64,000 bases of DNA, taken from positions 4,655,315 through 4,719,314 of the forward strand of contig CM041199.1 in assembly GCA_023078555.1 (NCBI GenBank), read 5' to 3'. The notes under the pieces are model-generated. The model worked only from the letters and a program-made list of their open reading frames with translations. It did not search any database and was not told the origin of the DNA. The DNA comes from Ulva prolifera. Taxonomy: Eukaryota; Chlorophyta; Ulvophyceae; Ulvales; Ulvaceae. The position numbers were made by a program, and so were the translations under genes. Positions 47,444 to 59,896 of this stretch are shown piece after piece. Each line of letters begins with the position of its first letter. Positions within the stretch are counted from its first letter, which is position 1.

Positions 47444-50400
47444 ATGGCGACTGGTGGGATGGCAACGGCTTGGGGACGCCGCAACGGCAGCGCCTCGAGT
47501 GCGGTCGCGCCAGGCCCTGGGAAGCGCACGAAGCAGTGTTTCATCTGCTTCGACGAACCAGCTCATGACTTGTTTGTTGTATTTCTACCGTGCAAGCACT
47601 ATGCGTGCTTAGACTGTATGGAAGATCTCCGCAAAGAGGCAATTCGAAAGGTGCGGCACTACAGGCTCTGATATAGCACGCAGAGCTGCCATGGATCGAG
47701 TAATCATGTCGTTCTGACCTGCAGGTCGCAAAAGGAGTCAATTGTCCATACTGTAGGACCTTCATAGATAAGTATGAGGCCATGGACAACAGGTGCGTGT
47801 CGCTGGTGCTGGGTCGGTGTGACGTGCATCGGCACGTGTTGTAGCAACAAACCCAACCGATGCATCATGGGCAAGACTCTGATGTGTATGACTGCAGTAA
47901 CAAGGAAACAGCTCTAGCATGCGAGCGGGCCTCGCACATCGCAGCTCGTTCCGCTCGCGCCAGACTCGGCATTATCGAGAAGGTATGTTCGAGAATCTGC
48001 ATGTCCACCTCTGCAGACATATGCAGTAGCTACACTAATCATCGATCCCTTGCCAGTGGTGTGCTGCAGGGCCACTCGCAGCATGTCTCACCTGTTTGAT
48101 GCCATCGCAGACATGCTAGCTTCCAAGATGACAAATTCACGCGCAACGTGACACATAGGAGATTTATGATAGCATGTGTATAATTTGACTCACCCGGTGT
48201 GCTCGTAGCCATTGTCCGCCACTTTGTGCAGCCCGCGAGCCTGCTAGACCCGATTCGTATCACGCAAAGTGCACCGGACCGGTGCCGTCATTGTTGACAC
48301 CACGTCGGAAACCATTTTTATCTGGCTGTGTTGGTGCAGCCCAGTCAAGCTAGCTCAGGCAGCGTGTCCAACGGCTGGACATGCGCGTGGTGTGGAGGCA
48401 TCACAGCGCAGTACACGGAAGGCTGCCAGAGTTGCGGGAAGCCTCGACTAGACGTCCCTATCAGGCCTGTCCCAGAATCAAAGGTCCGCTCAACTTCGGC
48501 CTCTCGTCGGCGAACACACAACAGTGCGGCTGCGCCTGGGATGTGAGACAAGCGCGACCAGATTGCCTCCCCAGCACTCACCAGTGCCCGCTTCATCTGT
48601 CGGCAGTGTACGGCACATCAACGCACGAGCATTACTCACTCGCTATGAAGACTAGCTGGCATGTGCGCTCTGTGTTTGGTGATGCCCATGGCACTGAAGT
48701 GCTTCATCGTTCTGCTACGCCATCTGCAACACAAGTTTAGCTGCTGCAGCCCAATCCCTCCCAGCAAGCAGGCCCGCAAGCACGCACACCGTAGCACAGC
48801 ACATCACAGCACAGCATGCACACCGCCACACAGCATAGCTGCTGGGCTATGGCTGCAAGCTGCCATACACGCTGTGCCCTGCCTGGGGTGCCGCGTGCCT
48901 CGCCGCCTACATCCTCATCACATCATAACACACACGCTGCCGAGCCTGCACACCGCCGCCGCATCCCTGCCCCCCCCTTGACCTTTGCCCCTGTCGCCAC
49001 GTTCACAGCACCACAGCATGCCCCTCACACGCAGCGTGCCCAGCGTGCAGCGCATCATCGACATGACCGCGGACGAGCTGCGCAGCTGCGCGCTTGCCAA
49101 GTACTTCCCGCGCCTGAGCCGCGCCTTTGCCAGCATGCATGTCGACGTACTCGACGGCAAGCTGCAGCAGAGCCCGGCGCACATCCAGGCGGCGCTCGCA
49201 CAGACGCTGCCCCGCGGCTGCGGGGAGGAGTTCTTCTACATGGCCACCCGCCTCTGCAGTGCGCCACCCCTAGCCACTTCACGCCTCCTGTAGCCACCGT
49301 TACACCCTCCCCCCCCTGCGTCACTGCAAACAGAGATGATGCAGGCATTCCAGCTCGTAGCTCGCGCCGCTGCTTTGGATTGCCTTATGCAGCACTGGCC
49401 GCGCGCCGTGCGACGCGGCAGCAGCCGCAGCCGCCACCGCAGTTCGCCGCCAAGCTGTGCCCTTGCAGCGTCAGGAAACAGCACTCCTGCTCGGTGGAAG
49501 TTCGATGTCTCTAGGCCTGCCCCAAACGGCACACGTCACAACAGCGCTCCATGCAATTCTCCATACCCTGCGGAATAGAGGGGGGCCATGCTCCCGCCCT
49601 CTTCATTGCCGATGGCTGTGCGTGCTGTGCAGGCCCCCTCGTGATGAAACAGCTCGCGTACCACTTCTACGGCAACTACTTCGCGCAGGCGCTGCTCGCA
49701 GTGGCGGCGCATGCGCGCGATGCCGCCGCCTGCTTCGCGGCGGTTGCGAACCCCGACATCGCCCGCGCCGCCCGCACCACGTTCAGCGCACTCATGCGGC
49801 AGCTGCAGGGCGAGGCCGCCGACATGGCGTGCCACCCGCAGGCCGGCTTCGTGCTCGAGCTACTGCTCGAGCGGTGCGACCTGGAGGAGGTCGGGAGGCT
49901 GACAGACGAGCTCGGGGCCGCGTTTGTCGACATTCTGCAGCACAAGTGGGGCTCCAAGATGCTGCAGCGGCTGATCTCACGCATGGTGCGCATGCATGCA
50001 GACCCCGCCTGCCTCTGTCGCCGCGTCGCGACACGGTCGGGACCCAGCCCCCAGCAGACCCAGCACCCAGCACGTGGTTGCGCCGGGAGGCGGCGTGAGC
50101 CCTGTGCTCTGCCACGTTCTGCTGACTCCATACTCCTGATCTAGCTCTCACATACGCGGCTTGGGCGGTCTCCCCGGGCATGCGGTGCCGGGCTGTCTGG
50201 TTTAGTGCCTCTGCTCCACCGGCATCAGACTGATGTGGCACGGCGCGTCAGTCCGCCTGGCGCATGGAAGCAAAGTTGCAAAATCTGTGGCGCCTCTGCG
50301 CTGTCAAGACACACACATCAAGGGTCACAATGCGTAAATGCGCACTGCCACCTCCGCGACCTCTCAGCTGTGGTCATTGTGACAAGACAGCCACCACGAG

Positions 50401-53400
50401 CTGCAGGTGGCGCTCATGAGTAACCCTGACACCGCGGAGGCGGACTTCCGGACGGCCCTCGCGACCGCCGGCCGTCTCGGCGCCGCCATCGCCGCCCGGC
50501 CCGCCGCGCTGCGCGCGATGCCCCTCACGGTGCAGAATGTCACCCTGCTGCGCCAGGTCATCGAGCTCGCGTGCCCCTCCGCGGGGGGCCTGCGGCTCGC
50601 GGAGGCCGCGATGAACCTCGCGCCGCGCATGCTGCGGGAAGGCGGAGGCGCAGCGCGCGACGCGGCGGCCACGGAGGCGGGGCTCAGTGCCGTCGGCCTG
50701 CAGTGCGTGCAGATCCTCGTGGAGACGCAGGTGCGGCGCCCGCCACTCCAGTGCATGCAGTCCAGCCCGGCGGACACCCGCATGCATGCTGCGCGTCGGA
50801 GGCGCTCCGCTGCACGCTGCCTCTTCCAACCTCCCGCGTGCATGTACGTCTGTGCATAATTCTACAAAGGACAGAGGCCGGGCATGCTACCGCTTCGCGG
50901 GTACCATTCGCAAACCGATCCCTGCATGCACGGCACTCGGCCGGGCACGAGCTCGCACCACGGCCCTACCGGCAATAGATGTGTGTTTGCATGCATGCAT
51001 GATTGCATAGCCAAGGCCATCGAGTCGACATCAAAACCCTCGGAGACTTGAATCCATCGAGACGCTTCAGCCACGCAATGCCGCCGTTGTCGCCAATTTC
51101 GTCCAGCTGGCAGGGCCAGCATATGCTGCGTGCTGTGCGCTGCGTGCTGTGTGCTATGACTCACCTCTGTGCCGTGATGTGCAGCAGTGGCACGTCGAGG
51201 GTGTGGCGTGCCTGACGCGCGACATGCTGTGCCTGCTGGCGGTGCGATTGACGGGGGAGTTTGCAGAGGTGGCCCGCGCGGGGCCGCTCGGCGTCGCTGT
51301 GCTTTCCGCGCTGCTGCAGCGCCTCGAGGACCACCACGAGGCCGACTGGCTCGACTTCATCCTCCAGGAGGTGCTGCAGGTGCGGCCCCGCTGCCCATGC
51401 ATGGGCACCCGCTTCCTCCGCGCACCCGTTGCGGCCTCGACAATGTCTACCAGCGGCACGCCTTCATACCCTTGGCATGCTGTGTCTACAGGTGGTCTGT
51501 GGTCTGTTCAGGCCGGCCGGTGGTGTCTAGAATCGGCCCGCATCCCCGCATGCGGCCAAGTGTCTCTGTTTGCGGCCGCTTGCAGCGGTGATTGCGGGTG
51601 TATCCCGCTGCGGCATTCAGACAGGATGTACCAGCCTAACAACACACTGAGAACAGCGCTGGCGGTGGCGTGCAGGAGCTGTGTGACAGTGAGGAGCTCG
51701 CGGGCCTGCCGGATGTGTGCGACGCCCTGGCGCGCACGCTCGCGAGCCCCCTCTTTGACGACGGCTACGTCGACGGCCTGCTCGCGATGGTCGCCGACCT
51801 CTACCCTGACGACCACGCCGCCCTCGCCCCCACCGTTTCCGCGCTGCGGGTGCGAGGGGAGGAGCACCCCCCGGAGCAGTGCGCCGCACCCCCCTCCCCC
51901 CTCTTTTGCACGTGCCATTGTGCCCCTTTGCTGCTTTGCCTATGCCAAAGGGCAGCAAGCAAGGCTCGCACATGGCTCTCCGGTTCCTTTCAGAGTCTAG
52001 TCCCATGCAATTGCTCGAGCTCTCGTCAGGTTTTATTTCTCGTCTGGCGTGTATTCTCTGCCCAGGCCAGGGGCCGGTTCACCTGCACACAGACACAGGC
52101 GTGGCCTCGCTGCGTGTTGTATCAAAAAACATACCGATGACATGGTTTCATGACATAGCGTACACATATTTTATACTAGTACATGTACACTATATACACA
52201 TGCTGTGTTCGTATACATCAGGTGTACAGTGAAGCAGATCTGCATTTACTGAGCCGTATCCTCAAGACGCCATTGACAACTCTGATTTAAAGGGACTCTG
52301 CCGAAGGGGTAAACCACATGAAAACCCCCCTCAGACGCCCGTGCGCAACTCACAGGGCCTCTTCCTGTGCTAAGCGAGGTGGTCGCGCACGGCCGTTTCG
52401 ATTCCCCAATACATATAGTGGTTGCTGTATCAATGTCGCCGACCCTGGCCGTGCCCGGCGTTCCCTGGCATGCCTCCCCGGCTCCCGCGCACCCCGGCAT
52501 CAGTGCATGATGTGCGCGACGTCATGCATTCAGGTACTACGCGCCCTCCGTGCTGCAGCCGGCACTCATCGACCAGGTCCGCGCCGGGGAGTGGACGGCG
52601 CCGCCGGCTCCTCCCGGCGCGACACACCCCGCCCACACCCTTCACATCCCCCACACCCCTTCGCCGCTGATGTCTGCACACGGCGTCAACGGTGCCGCAT
52701 CTAGCCACAGTCAGGGGGCTGATGCGGAGGGGCCGTATCCCGGCTACGGGCCGTCGGGCTTTGAGAGTCTCGACGCGCCAGCCACCGGGGCGCACCCGTC
52801 ATATACTGACCCAAATTCCGGCGACCGTCTGCCAGAGGATGACCCAATGCCAGTAGATGATGATCCGATCCCTGAGGATGATGAGGACGATGATCCGGTT
52901 CCGGAGGATGATGACCCGCTTCCAGAGGATGATGATGGGGATCCAATCCCGGAGGATGACGACGATGATCCGATCCCAGAAGATGATGATCCGATTCCTG
53001 AGGTTGATGATCCAATTCCTAAGGATTATGAGGATGTTGACCCGATTCCGGAAGATGATGATCCAATTCCAGAGGATGATGATGATGATGATCCGATTCC
53101 GGAAGATGATGATCCGATTCCCGAGGATGATGAGTACGATGATCTGATTTCGGAGGGCGATGACCCGATTCCCGATGATGAGGACCCGATTCCAGAGGAT
53201 GATGATCCAATGCCGGAAGATGATCCGATTTCAGAAGGTGACCCTGTTCCAGAGGCCGATGACCCAGTGCCAGAGGATGATCCCATTCCAGAGGATGATT
53301 CAGCTCCGGTTGAGGACCCTATTCCAGAGGATGATCCGATTCCCAACGATGACTCCGTTCCCGCCCCTCCCGCCCCTCAAGATACTCATGCGTACGACCC

Positions 53401-54910
53401 GTTCCCCGCTTTACCCAGCAAAAAGGCCGTCCGCCCCTCCCCGCGGCTGCCCGCTCCACCCCACAACCGCCCTCAGCAGCCGCCGCGCCGCCTTCCGCCA
53501 GACCCCGTCCGAGCGGCAGCCCGCGCAGACTCCACAGCGGCGCTGCGGCAGGGTCAGCTTCCGCCGGACCCGATCCGGATGCAGGCGCGGCACACGCCGC
53601 CGACAGGCACTCTCCCACCGGACCCCATCCGCGGCCGCCCCCCGCCCGCGCGGCCGCAGGGCCGCGTTCCGCCGGACCCTATCCGCGCCTCCGTCCGGCC
53701 GCTCAACGGCGCCAAATCACAGAAACGCTCGGTGCCCTCGCCTGAGCTGTTGTACCAGGCGTATCCCCCCGGCTTTGCGGACGCCGCTCCCGCAGCCCCT
53801 GTAGCCCCTGAAACGCCCGCGCCCGCGCCCCTGCCTGCGGACGTGGCCCGCACGCAATCTGCCGAGGTGCCCAAGCCGACTCCGAAGCTGCAAACGGCAC
53901 ATTGGACCCACGGGCTGTTGAGGCAGGCATCGCGTGAAAACGCGGCTGCGCAGCCGCGGCCGGCGCGGGCACAGCCCCGCGCCACATCCTCCGCTGCGAC
54001 GCCGCCCCCGGCCGCGACGCAGGCGCCGGAAGCCCTCCACGAGGACATGGCGCATCTCGAGCTGTCGAATGGCGCCGCTGGAAGCCACCCGCCAGGTGAG
54101 ACTTGGGGCGTCCCGCTGCACGGCGGGGCCGTCAACGGCGTGGCCCAGCACATGCATGCGGTCGCTAGCTCAGCGTGGCCGGAGTGGGCCGGGCCGGCTC
54201 ATGGCGCAGACGGAAGCTCTCACCATCAGCCCCCCGGCTCATACTCACCAGGGCCGGGGGGTGCGGGGCCGGGACAGGCTATGTGGGGAGGTGCTGATCA
54301 GACGCCGGCCGCCATGCACACGGGCGCCATGCATGTGCACGCTCAGCCGTGGCAGCCCATGCAGCCGTACCACCCCGGCATGCAGCAACAGATGCAGTAT
54401 GCGCCGCATGTCGTCATACATGGCTCCCATACAAGCGCGCAGCCGCAGCATGGCGCAATACATGCCCCGCAGCACAGCGCACAACGCCCACCTGTTCGGC
54501 CGCCACCCACCTCCACCTTCCAGCCGTCCCCACGTCCCAACGCCCCCGCGCAGCCCCACCGTCCATCCGCAAACACCGCGCCCCCTCTGCCACCCCACAC
54601 ATCCTCTGTCCACATCAGCCCGGCGCCCCCAAGTCGACCATCTGCTGCCGCGCGACCATTCCACCCCCAAACCCAAGCAAGCCCCCCTGCGCGCCAGCCC
54701 CTGCAGGAGCGCTCCGCTCCGGCAGCTCATGCGCAACAGCTCGGCGGCGGAGGAGCGGCGGCGGCTCCGGCCCCGGGTAGAGGGGGGCCTGCCCGGCCGC
54801 CGATCGCGCCTCCGGACACTCCGTGGAGCTGCCCGACGTGCACGTACATGCATGAAGGCAGCGAGGCTCTGTTCCTGACTTGCGCGATGTGCGGGTACGC
54901 CCGCGGCTGA
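47444..54910 (+). CDS. RING E3-type protein with two RanBP2 zinc fingers, Pumilio/ARM-like core and acidic DPIPED repeats
   Basis: Probable ubiquitin ligase with RNA- or ubiquitin-binding modules. Exons: 47444-47650, 47725-47805, 47845-47982, 48340-48483, 49051-49258, 49633-49985, 50407-50730, 51185-51379, 51676-51849, 52559-54910; about 1,391 residues. The exon 2/3 junction is uncertain because it implies a 39-base intron. A C3HC4 RING spans residues 34-85 (CFIC, CKHYACLDC, CPYC). A RanBP2 finger lies at about 155-178 (WTCAWC...CQSC). Residues 191-608 are helical, with Pumilio-like HFYGNYFAQALL and HKWGSKMLQRLI. About 22 acidic D-P-I-P-E-D units fill 699-877. Four PPDP(I/V)R motifs lie at 918-988, then a Pro/Gln/His-rich linker. 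The protein ends in a second RanBP2/NZF finger (WSCPTC...CAMC). Exons 1-4 have mixed codons and exons 5-10 are GC3-rich. I know no named protein with this order. Confidence 0.85.
50864..50886 (+). repeat. Third copy of the ACAAAGGACAGAGGCCGGGC repeat
   Basis: A 23-base exact match to the pair at 44217-44239 and 44333-44355, here inside the intron after exon 7 of the RING gene. The flanks do not match, so the conserved core is short. Confidence 0.8.
52832..53368 (+). repeat. In-frame acidic tandem repeat, about 22 units of D-P-I-P-E-D type
   Basis: Coding repeat in the last exon of the RING gene. Units vary in length (6-10 residues) and in the hydrophobic residue (I, V, M or L), with occasional IS for IP. 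At DNA level the units share GATGATCCGATTCC and reuse AT-richer codons than the surrounding GC3-rich exon. Confidence 0.95.
53490..53700 (+). repeat. Four in-frame PPDP(I/V)R motifs
   Basis: LPPDPVR, LPPDPIR, LPPDPIR and VPPDPIR occur at 17-24 residue spacing directly after the acidic repeats. The linkers between them differ, so the motif looks selected and not simply a recent duplication. It could be a peptide docking site. Confidence 0.9.
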
Positions 54911-56407
54911 GTTCGAGTTTCGTGCGGCTCGTCACAGCATGATTTAGCCGCCTGTCAGGGTCTGAGCCACGGGGGCGCTCGAATCAGGTTCAGTGTCTGC
55001 GATTGCGTTGTTCGTCCGTTGGTGCGAGGAATCACGCCTCTGTGTTCCTGTTGAATGCATCCAGGAGCGTCGCAGGTGACAGCAGCCTCGTCCCTGAGGC
55101 TGTTGTGATAGCAGTGCATGCCCCAGCAGGCATCCCCAGCGGTGGCTCCGGGATCGCGCCCCCTCAAGCCGGAACCGATGATTATGAGGGGTGTAGGCGG
55201 CGGTTCAGCAAGCGGTTCGCAGGGACTCTGGCGGTGTCACAGGCGCCGTTGCGTGCGGGCTGGATCATGCTAGAAACATGCACCATAGGGCTTGTGGAGC
55301 ACGCATGAGTACCATGCGTGTCGTAGAGTTCAGCGGGATATCGCTGCTTGTGGGTTTTGAGGGACGTGTGGTTGATTGCGAGCTGTAGTGATTGCTACTA
55401 TGATTGGTATATGATTGTCGGTGTGTTGATCTGTGCATTTGATGTGAGCTGGCTATGCCTGTGATGGGATTTCAGGCAAGGATGTCACTATCGGGCACTT
55501 GGCCTGGGCCTGTAATGAATACGCATCAGCCGCTGCAAGCCCCAGGTTTCCAGTCCACGCATGTATCATTATTGACATCCTCAGTGCGAGCAATCGACCA
55601 GAGAGTGTACACAGTTGACAAAGGCGAGGCACTGCACATGCTTGAGATGTTGCTGTGAATGTGCCAGTTTCAACAGCTGAAGATGCAGACTGTACCCCGT
55701 CCGCCTTACATATAGAGGCAATTGCATTGCCACAATACGACTCGTATAATATGAGGACCACAGTTTCACACCCAGCGAACATGTTGGACCTTGCAAGTCA
55801 ACTTGACGCAGAGGAGGTGGCATGCAGGTGGGTGTACACGCCGTCGGCTCTGCACTGACACGAATGAATGTGCCACACAACGACCAGATGTCCGAATCGA
55901 CTCGGCAACTCTGTGGCAGCAGCGGTGGAGTGTTTGCGACTGCGATAGATCGACGATGTGTTGCGCAGAGCCCAGCGAGTCTCCTACAGTCCGTCCGGCA
56001 CTGCTGCAGCGAATGGCACCAAGCCGCTCACAAAACAAAACAACCTACACGACCCGCAACGCCAGAGCTTAGCACGCAGCCTACACCTTGAACCCGCATC
56101 CGCCGCGGCATGAATTACAGCAGTACATACATACACAAGAAGCGGCGTGCCGTTATGGCCACAGCCAGGGGCAGCATCTTCGGCTGTCATATGACGCCAC
56201 CTGAGTATCGGATGATTGCCTAGGAGCCGGTATTGACCGCATACACAGGAAACTGCCTGTCGCAGCCCCCTCGGCAGTGCTGATTGCAATTGGCAGTGGA
56301 GGGCGTAGCAGTCACACGACACAGCAGGAGTAGCTTCACAGTTGTTTCACACAAGGCGTGGCCACAGGCGTGGCCCCATGGGCACCTCCTCGGGAGCAGG
56401 GCGGGGC
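54911..56407. other. Convergent spacer between the RING and UBA-PUB genes
   Basis: About 1.5 kb holding two 3' ends. Composition falls from GC-rich to mixed at about 54950 and rises again near 56400. No gene is supported. Confidence 0.6.
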
Positions 56408-59400
56408 CTACAGAGTCCCGAACATCGGGTTGTTCATCGCACTATCCAGCACCTGCCCGGCACCTTCAAGGACGGCCTTTTCGTACTTCGCATCCTTCTT
56501 CGGCAGCACGAGCACCCCGTCCTCATCCTGCATGAGACACGCATTCGACACATGCATACGTCGCATACACCTGAGCGGGTCTGCACAGTACCACATGCAC
56601 ACGGTGAACATCATGCATCGATTCGGGGAGTAGCAGCACAGCGCCGTACTGCGATCACAAACTGCGCTACACATGCATGGAACACATGCATGTCACATGC
56701 GTGCCACATGTAAGCCATTGCAGACCATTGGTCTGCCAGGGTCGCCCAGGGAGCAGCCACAGGCGCCAGCACGCCGTGTCAAAGCACAACCTCAGCACTG
56801 GCCCCTGACACACTGAGATCCGCGCATGACATGTGCCACATATGTATCACCGAACATTTGGACTGGAACTCAAACAAAATGACACTTGAAGCCTCTGCAT
56901 CACACCATAAATCGACCCACTGTCCAGAGTTCGCGCACCTGCCTCACCAGCAAGACAGTACCTCACAAGCAGACCCGGGGGGGAGGGAAGCATTTTGTGC
57001 TGCACTGTCGGGGCCGTGGCCGTGGCTGCAGTGGCGCACCTGGAAGCCGACCTCGCAGAGGAAGTCGCGGCCGCCGTCGACGGCGGCGACGCGCTGCTGA
57101 AACGCCTTGTTCTCGCCGTTGATGCGGCGCTTCGCGGGGTCCTCGAGGTTCATGTACACGTTGCGGCAGTACGCCGTCAGCGTCTTGCAGCACGTCTTGA
57201 ACACCGCCTGCATGCATGCCGCAGCACGTGTAAGAAAGACGCACCACCGGATGCGGCGGCGTGCCTGCTTGCGAGACAACATCCGGCCGAATTCACAGGA
57301 TCACAGAAGACAAGCACTGGATCACAGACGAGACAGGGCACGATTGCGCCTGCTCCTGAGGCAACAGCACAGCACGGGCCGCAGCACAGGTCACGGCACG
57401 CGCAGCGCACATCGTCGGTGCACGTCTTCTTCATCGTCACGAGGATCTCGCGCATGCGGTTGATGCGTGTGATGGGCTTGACGGGCAGGTGCGTGCGCGC
57501 CTGCCGCGCCGCCTCCTCCTCCAGCTTGCGCCGCTCCTCCTCCTGCTCCTCCGGGGTCAGCTCCTCCGGCAACCCCTGTGCCCGCCGCCGCTCCCGCCTG
57601 CATGCGGGCGAACCCTTCCAACCTTGCTCACGTTCAAGCCTCAAGCCGCCGCCACGGGCTGCCACAAAAGACGGCAAATATTGACAGTGCTGCAGCAGCA
57701 GGCGACGCTCACATGGCATCTGCTACCAATAGTTGCCTCACCCCTTCTCTCCATGGAAAAGTCAGGGCACGTGGGGGAGTTTGCATGGAGACGCTGACCC
57801 CCGCGGCCGCCCCGCCCGCAGCATGCGTAAATGTGGCGAGGCGACCGTGGTACATCAATCCGGACCGTGCAGCCAACACAGTGCATGCCATGCATGCATG
57901 ACAACGGCGCACCGGTCCGCATCGAGCTTCTCGCGGATCTTGGCGCGCGCCGCCGCGGCCTCGGCCTTCTCTTGCTCGCGCTCGATCGCCAGCCGCCGCA
58001 TCTTCTGGTCCTCCTCGGCGCGGACCGCGGCGTTGAGCTCCTTGCCCATCGCGATGCGCGCGCGCTCGCGCTGCTTCTCGCTCACCTTCTCCTCCTGCTC
58101 GCGCCGCGCCTTGGCGCGCGCCTGCAGCTCCGCGGCGCGCGCCTTCGCCTCCTCCTTCGTGAGCGGCTTCTTCTGCTTCTGCTCCTGCACGGCGGTGCCG
58201 GATCGCCAGTGAATCCTCAGGCCAGATCACATAGAACAATTCTGGATTATTAGGTCTAATTGATAATGTTTAATTGTTAGGTGTAATCAGAAATTATTTC
58301 AGGATGACAACCCCATAAATGTGGCAACACAGGTGAGCTGACACTGCTGCATGTGCGGCCACCGCATGTGCGGTGCAGGTGTTTGAGGAGGTCTGGACGC
58401 ATGCAGCTGGGCGCAGCTGCACGGCTCGGGAATTCATTCGCTGCTAGCAAACTGCGCCATGCGCAGACGGTCACCATGATTGCCGAGCCAGTGCAGATGC
58501 TGTTGACTGCACTGCATCTGCGTGTCACCAGGCATGCCTGAGGCTGCTTCGGGTTCTCCACGTTTGGCCAGCGGCTTGCGTGAACACAGAAGGCCAGAGG
58601 TGTGTGTGCGAGTGTTGAAAGCAGAGCGTTCGATGAGAGTTGATCTAGCGCTGGATAGCAGTCTACACCTCGGGCTCTTGACATTGCACCTCAGGCTGCA
58701 TTCACAGGGCAACCTGGAACTAGACCGACCAGGCCTGATCACTCAGGATGTCCTCAACAGTGCCAGTGCGACAGCCATGACGCTCGCTTGCAAGTGTCTT
58801 GTGGCATGCAGCACGAGGCGAAGAACCGAAGATGCTGATTTGTGCATGGTCCAGTCGACGCACGGAAGGGGTGCAGCACACACCTGCTTTGGAAGGCGCA
58901 ATGGCTGATCAATGTCTACATCAGTTTGATGCTCTTCTAGCCAGTTCATGGCGCCTTCAATTGTGCTGTTACCGGAAAAATGTACCTGCTCGCCAACGAT
59001 CGGTGTTATGAGCTGTAGATCTGGAAGAAGAAAGAATGTTGCTCAATGGTCGCAGGTGACGGCCCGAAACACAGAGAGTCAGGATAATCTGTCAGTAAAT
59101 ACTTGACGCATGGTGTAGCCTCACCGCTCGCACAGCTCTATCATGGCCGAAGCCCATGTCCTTCAACTGTGCGACGACCTCTTGGTTGACTTGTGGCTCC
59201 ACCTGCAAATGAATAGCGTCACACAGGTCGACATACTACCACTTAGATTCACACAGCTGAAGGTGGCTCGACGCGCTCACCAACTCGGGAGCTTCGGCCT
59301 TCTCGGGCTCTTGATTGGCTCCCTCATCTGTCACGGCATCAGCCGCGCCAGAGGAGTCTGGCTTCGAGACGTCCTCTGCTGTGCCAGCATCTGCCATTTC

Positions 59401-59511
59401 CACGTCATCAGGAGCCTTGGCGGAGTTTGGCGCAGGGCCTGCCTGACCGGATTCCCCGATCTCTGCTTTCGGGCTACTCTCCGTCATTTTTTTGTCTCCC
59501 AGTGATTCCAT
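56408..59511 (-). CDS. UBA, coiled-coil and PUB-domain protein (p97/ubiquitin adaptor type)
   Basis: Closest family known to me is the plant UBA/TS-N plus PUB protein of the AT1G04850 type. PUB domains bind the tail of p97/CDC48, and UBA binds ubiquitin. Seven in-phase exons: 59511-59281, 59202-59125, 58985-58884, 58184-57913, 57597-57411, 57207-57040, 56527-56408, about 385 residues. An acidic N-terminus is followed by the UBA (QLKDMGFGHDRAVRA, then HFSGNSTIEGAMNWLEEH). A charged coiled coil opens with KKPLTKEEAKARAAEL. The PUB domain runs over about the last 100 residues and ends MNNPMFGTL. Exons 1-3 have mixed codons and exons 4-7 are GC3-rich. The start could also be 59487 or 59571. The gene is divergent from the hydrolase gene, 385 bases away. 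Confidence 0.88.
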
Positions 59512-59896
59512 ATCACGATGCCTGACCCACAGATTTGCGAATGTCGTGTACTTGGCATGCATAGTTGTCACTGTTTGATCATTGCGTGGTGATCAGGTGC
59601 TGCCGGGCGTGCCGGGCGGAAAACCACATCTTGCACCTAAGCCACACTGCCACAGTACACACACTTTCCAGGCCTGAACTCGCTCCACAGCTACGCACGA
59701 GCGTGATCACACGAACGAAGCAGCTGAAAGTACAAGGACATGAGGCAGTGAAGTCGGCTTTCACTGATATCAGCGTGTATCTGTTTTGCTAACGTCAGCA
59801 CCTGGCCCTGAAGTGGGGCTTCAAGATCCCACTGCAGGTTGCTTCTTAAGCTCCCAACGACCAATAGTTGCCACAAGATTCTCGTGCTGAACTTCG
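59512..59896. promoter_or_regulatory. Bidirectional promoter between the UBA-PUB and gamma-glutamyl hydrolase genes
   Basis: Only 385 bases separate the two divergent start codons, so both promoters and both leaders must fit here. I see no strong TATA element on either strand. Confidence 0.55.

Noticed and set aside
48070-48149. Possible extra RING-gene exon encoding SHLFDAIADMLASK
   Set aside because: It reads well but its required entry phase does not match exon 3, and exons 3 and 4 already join in phase.
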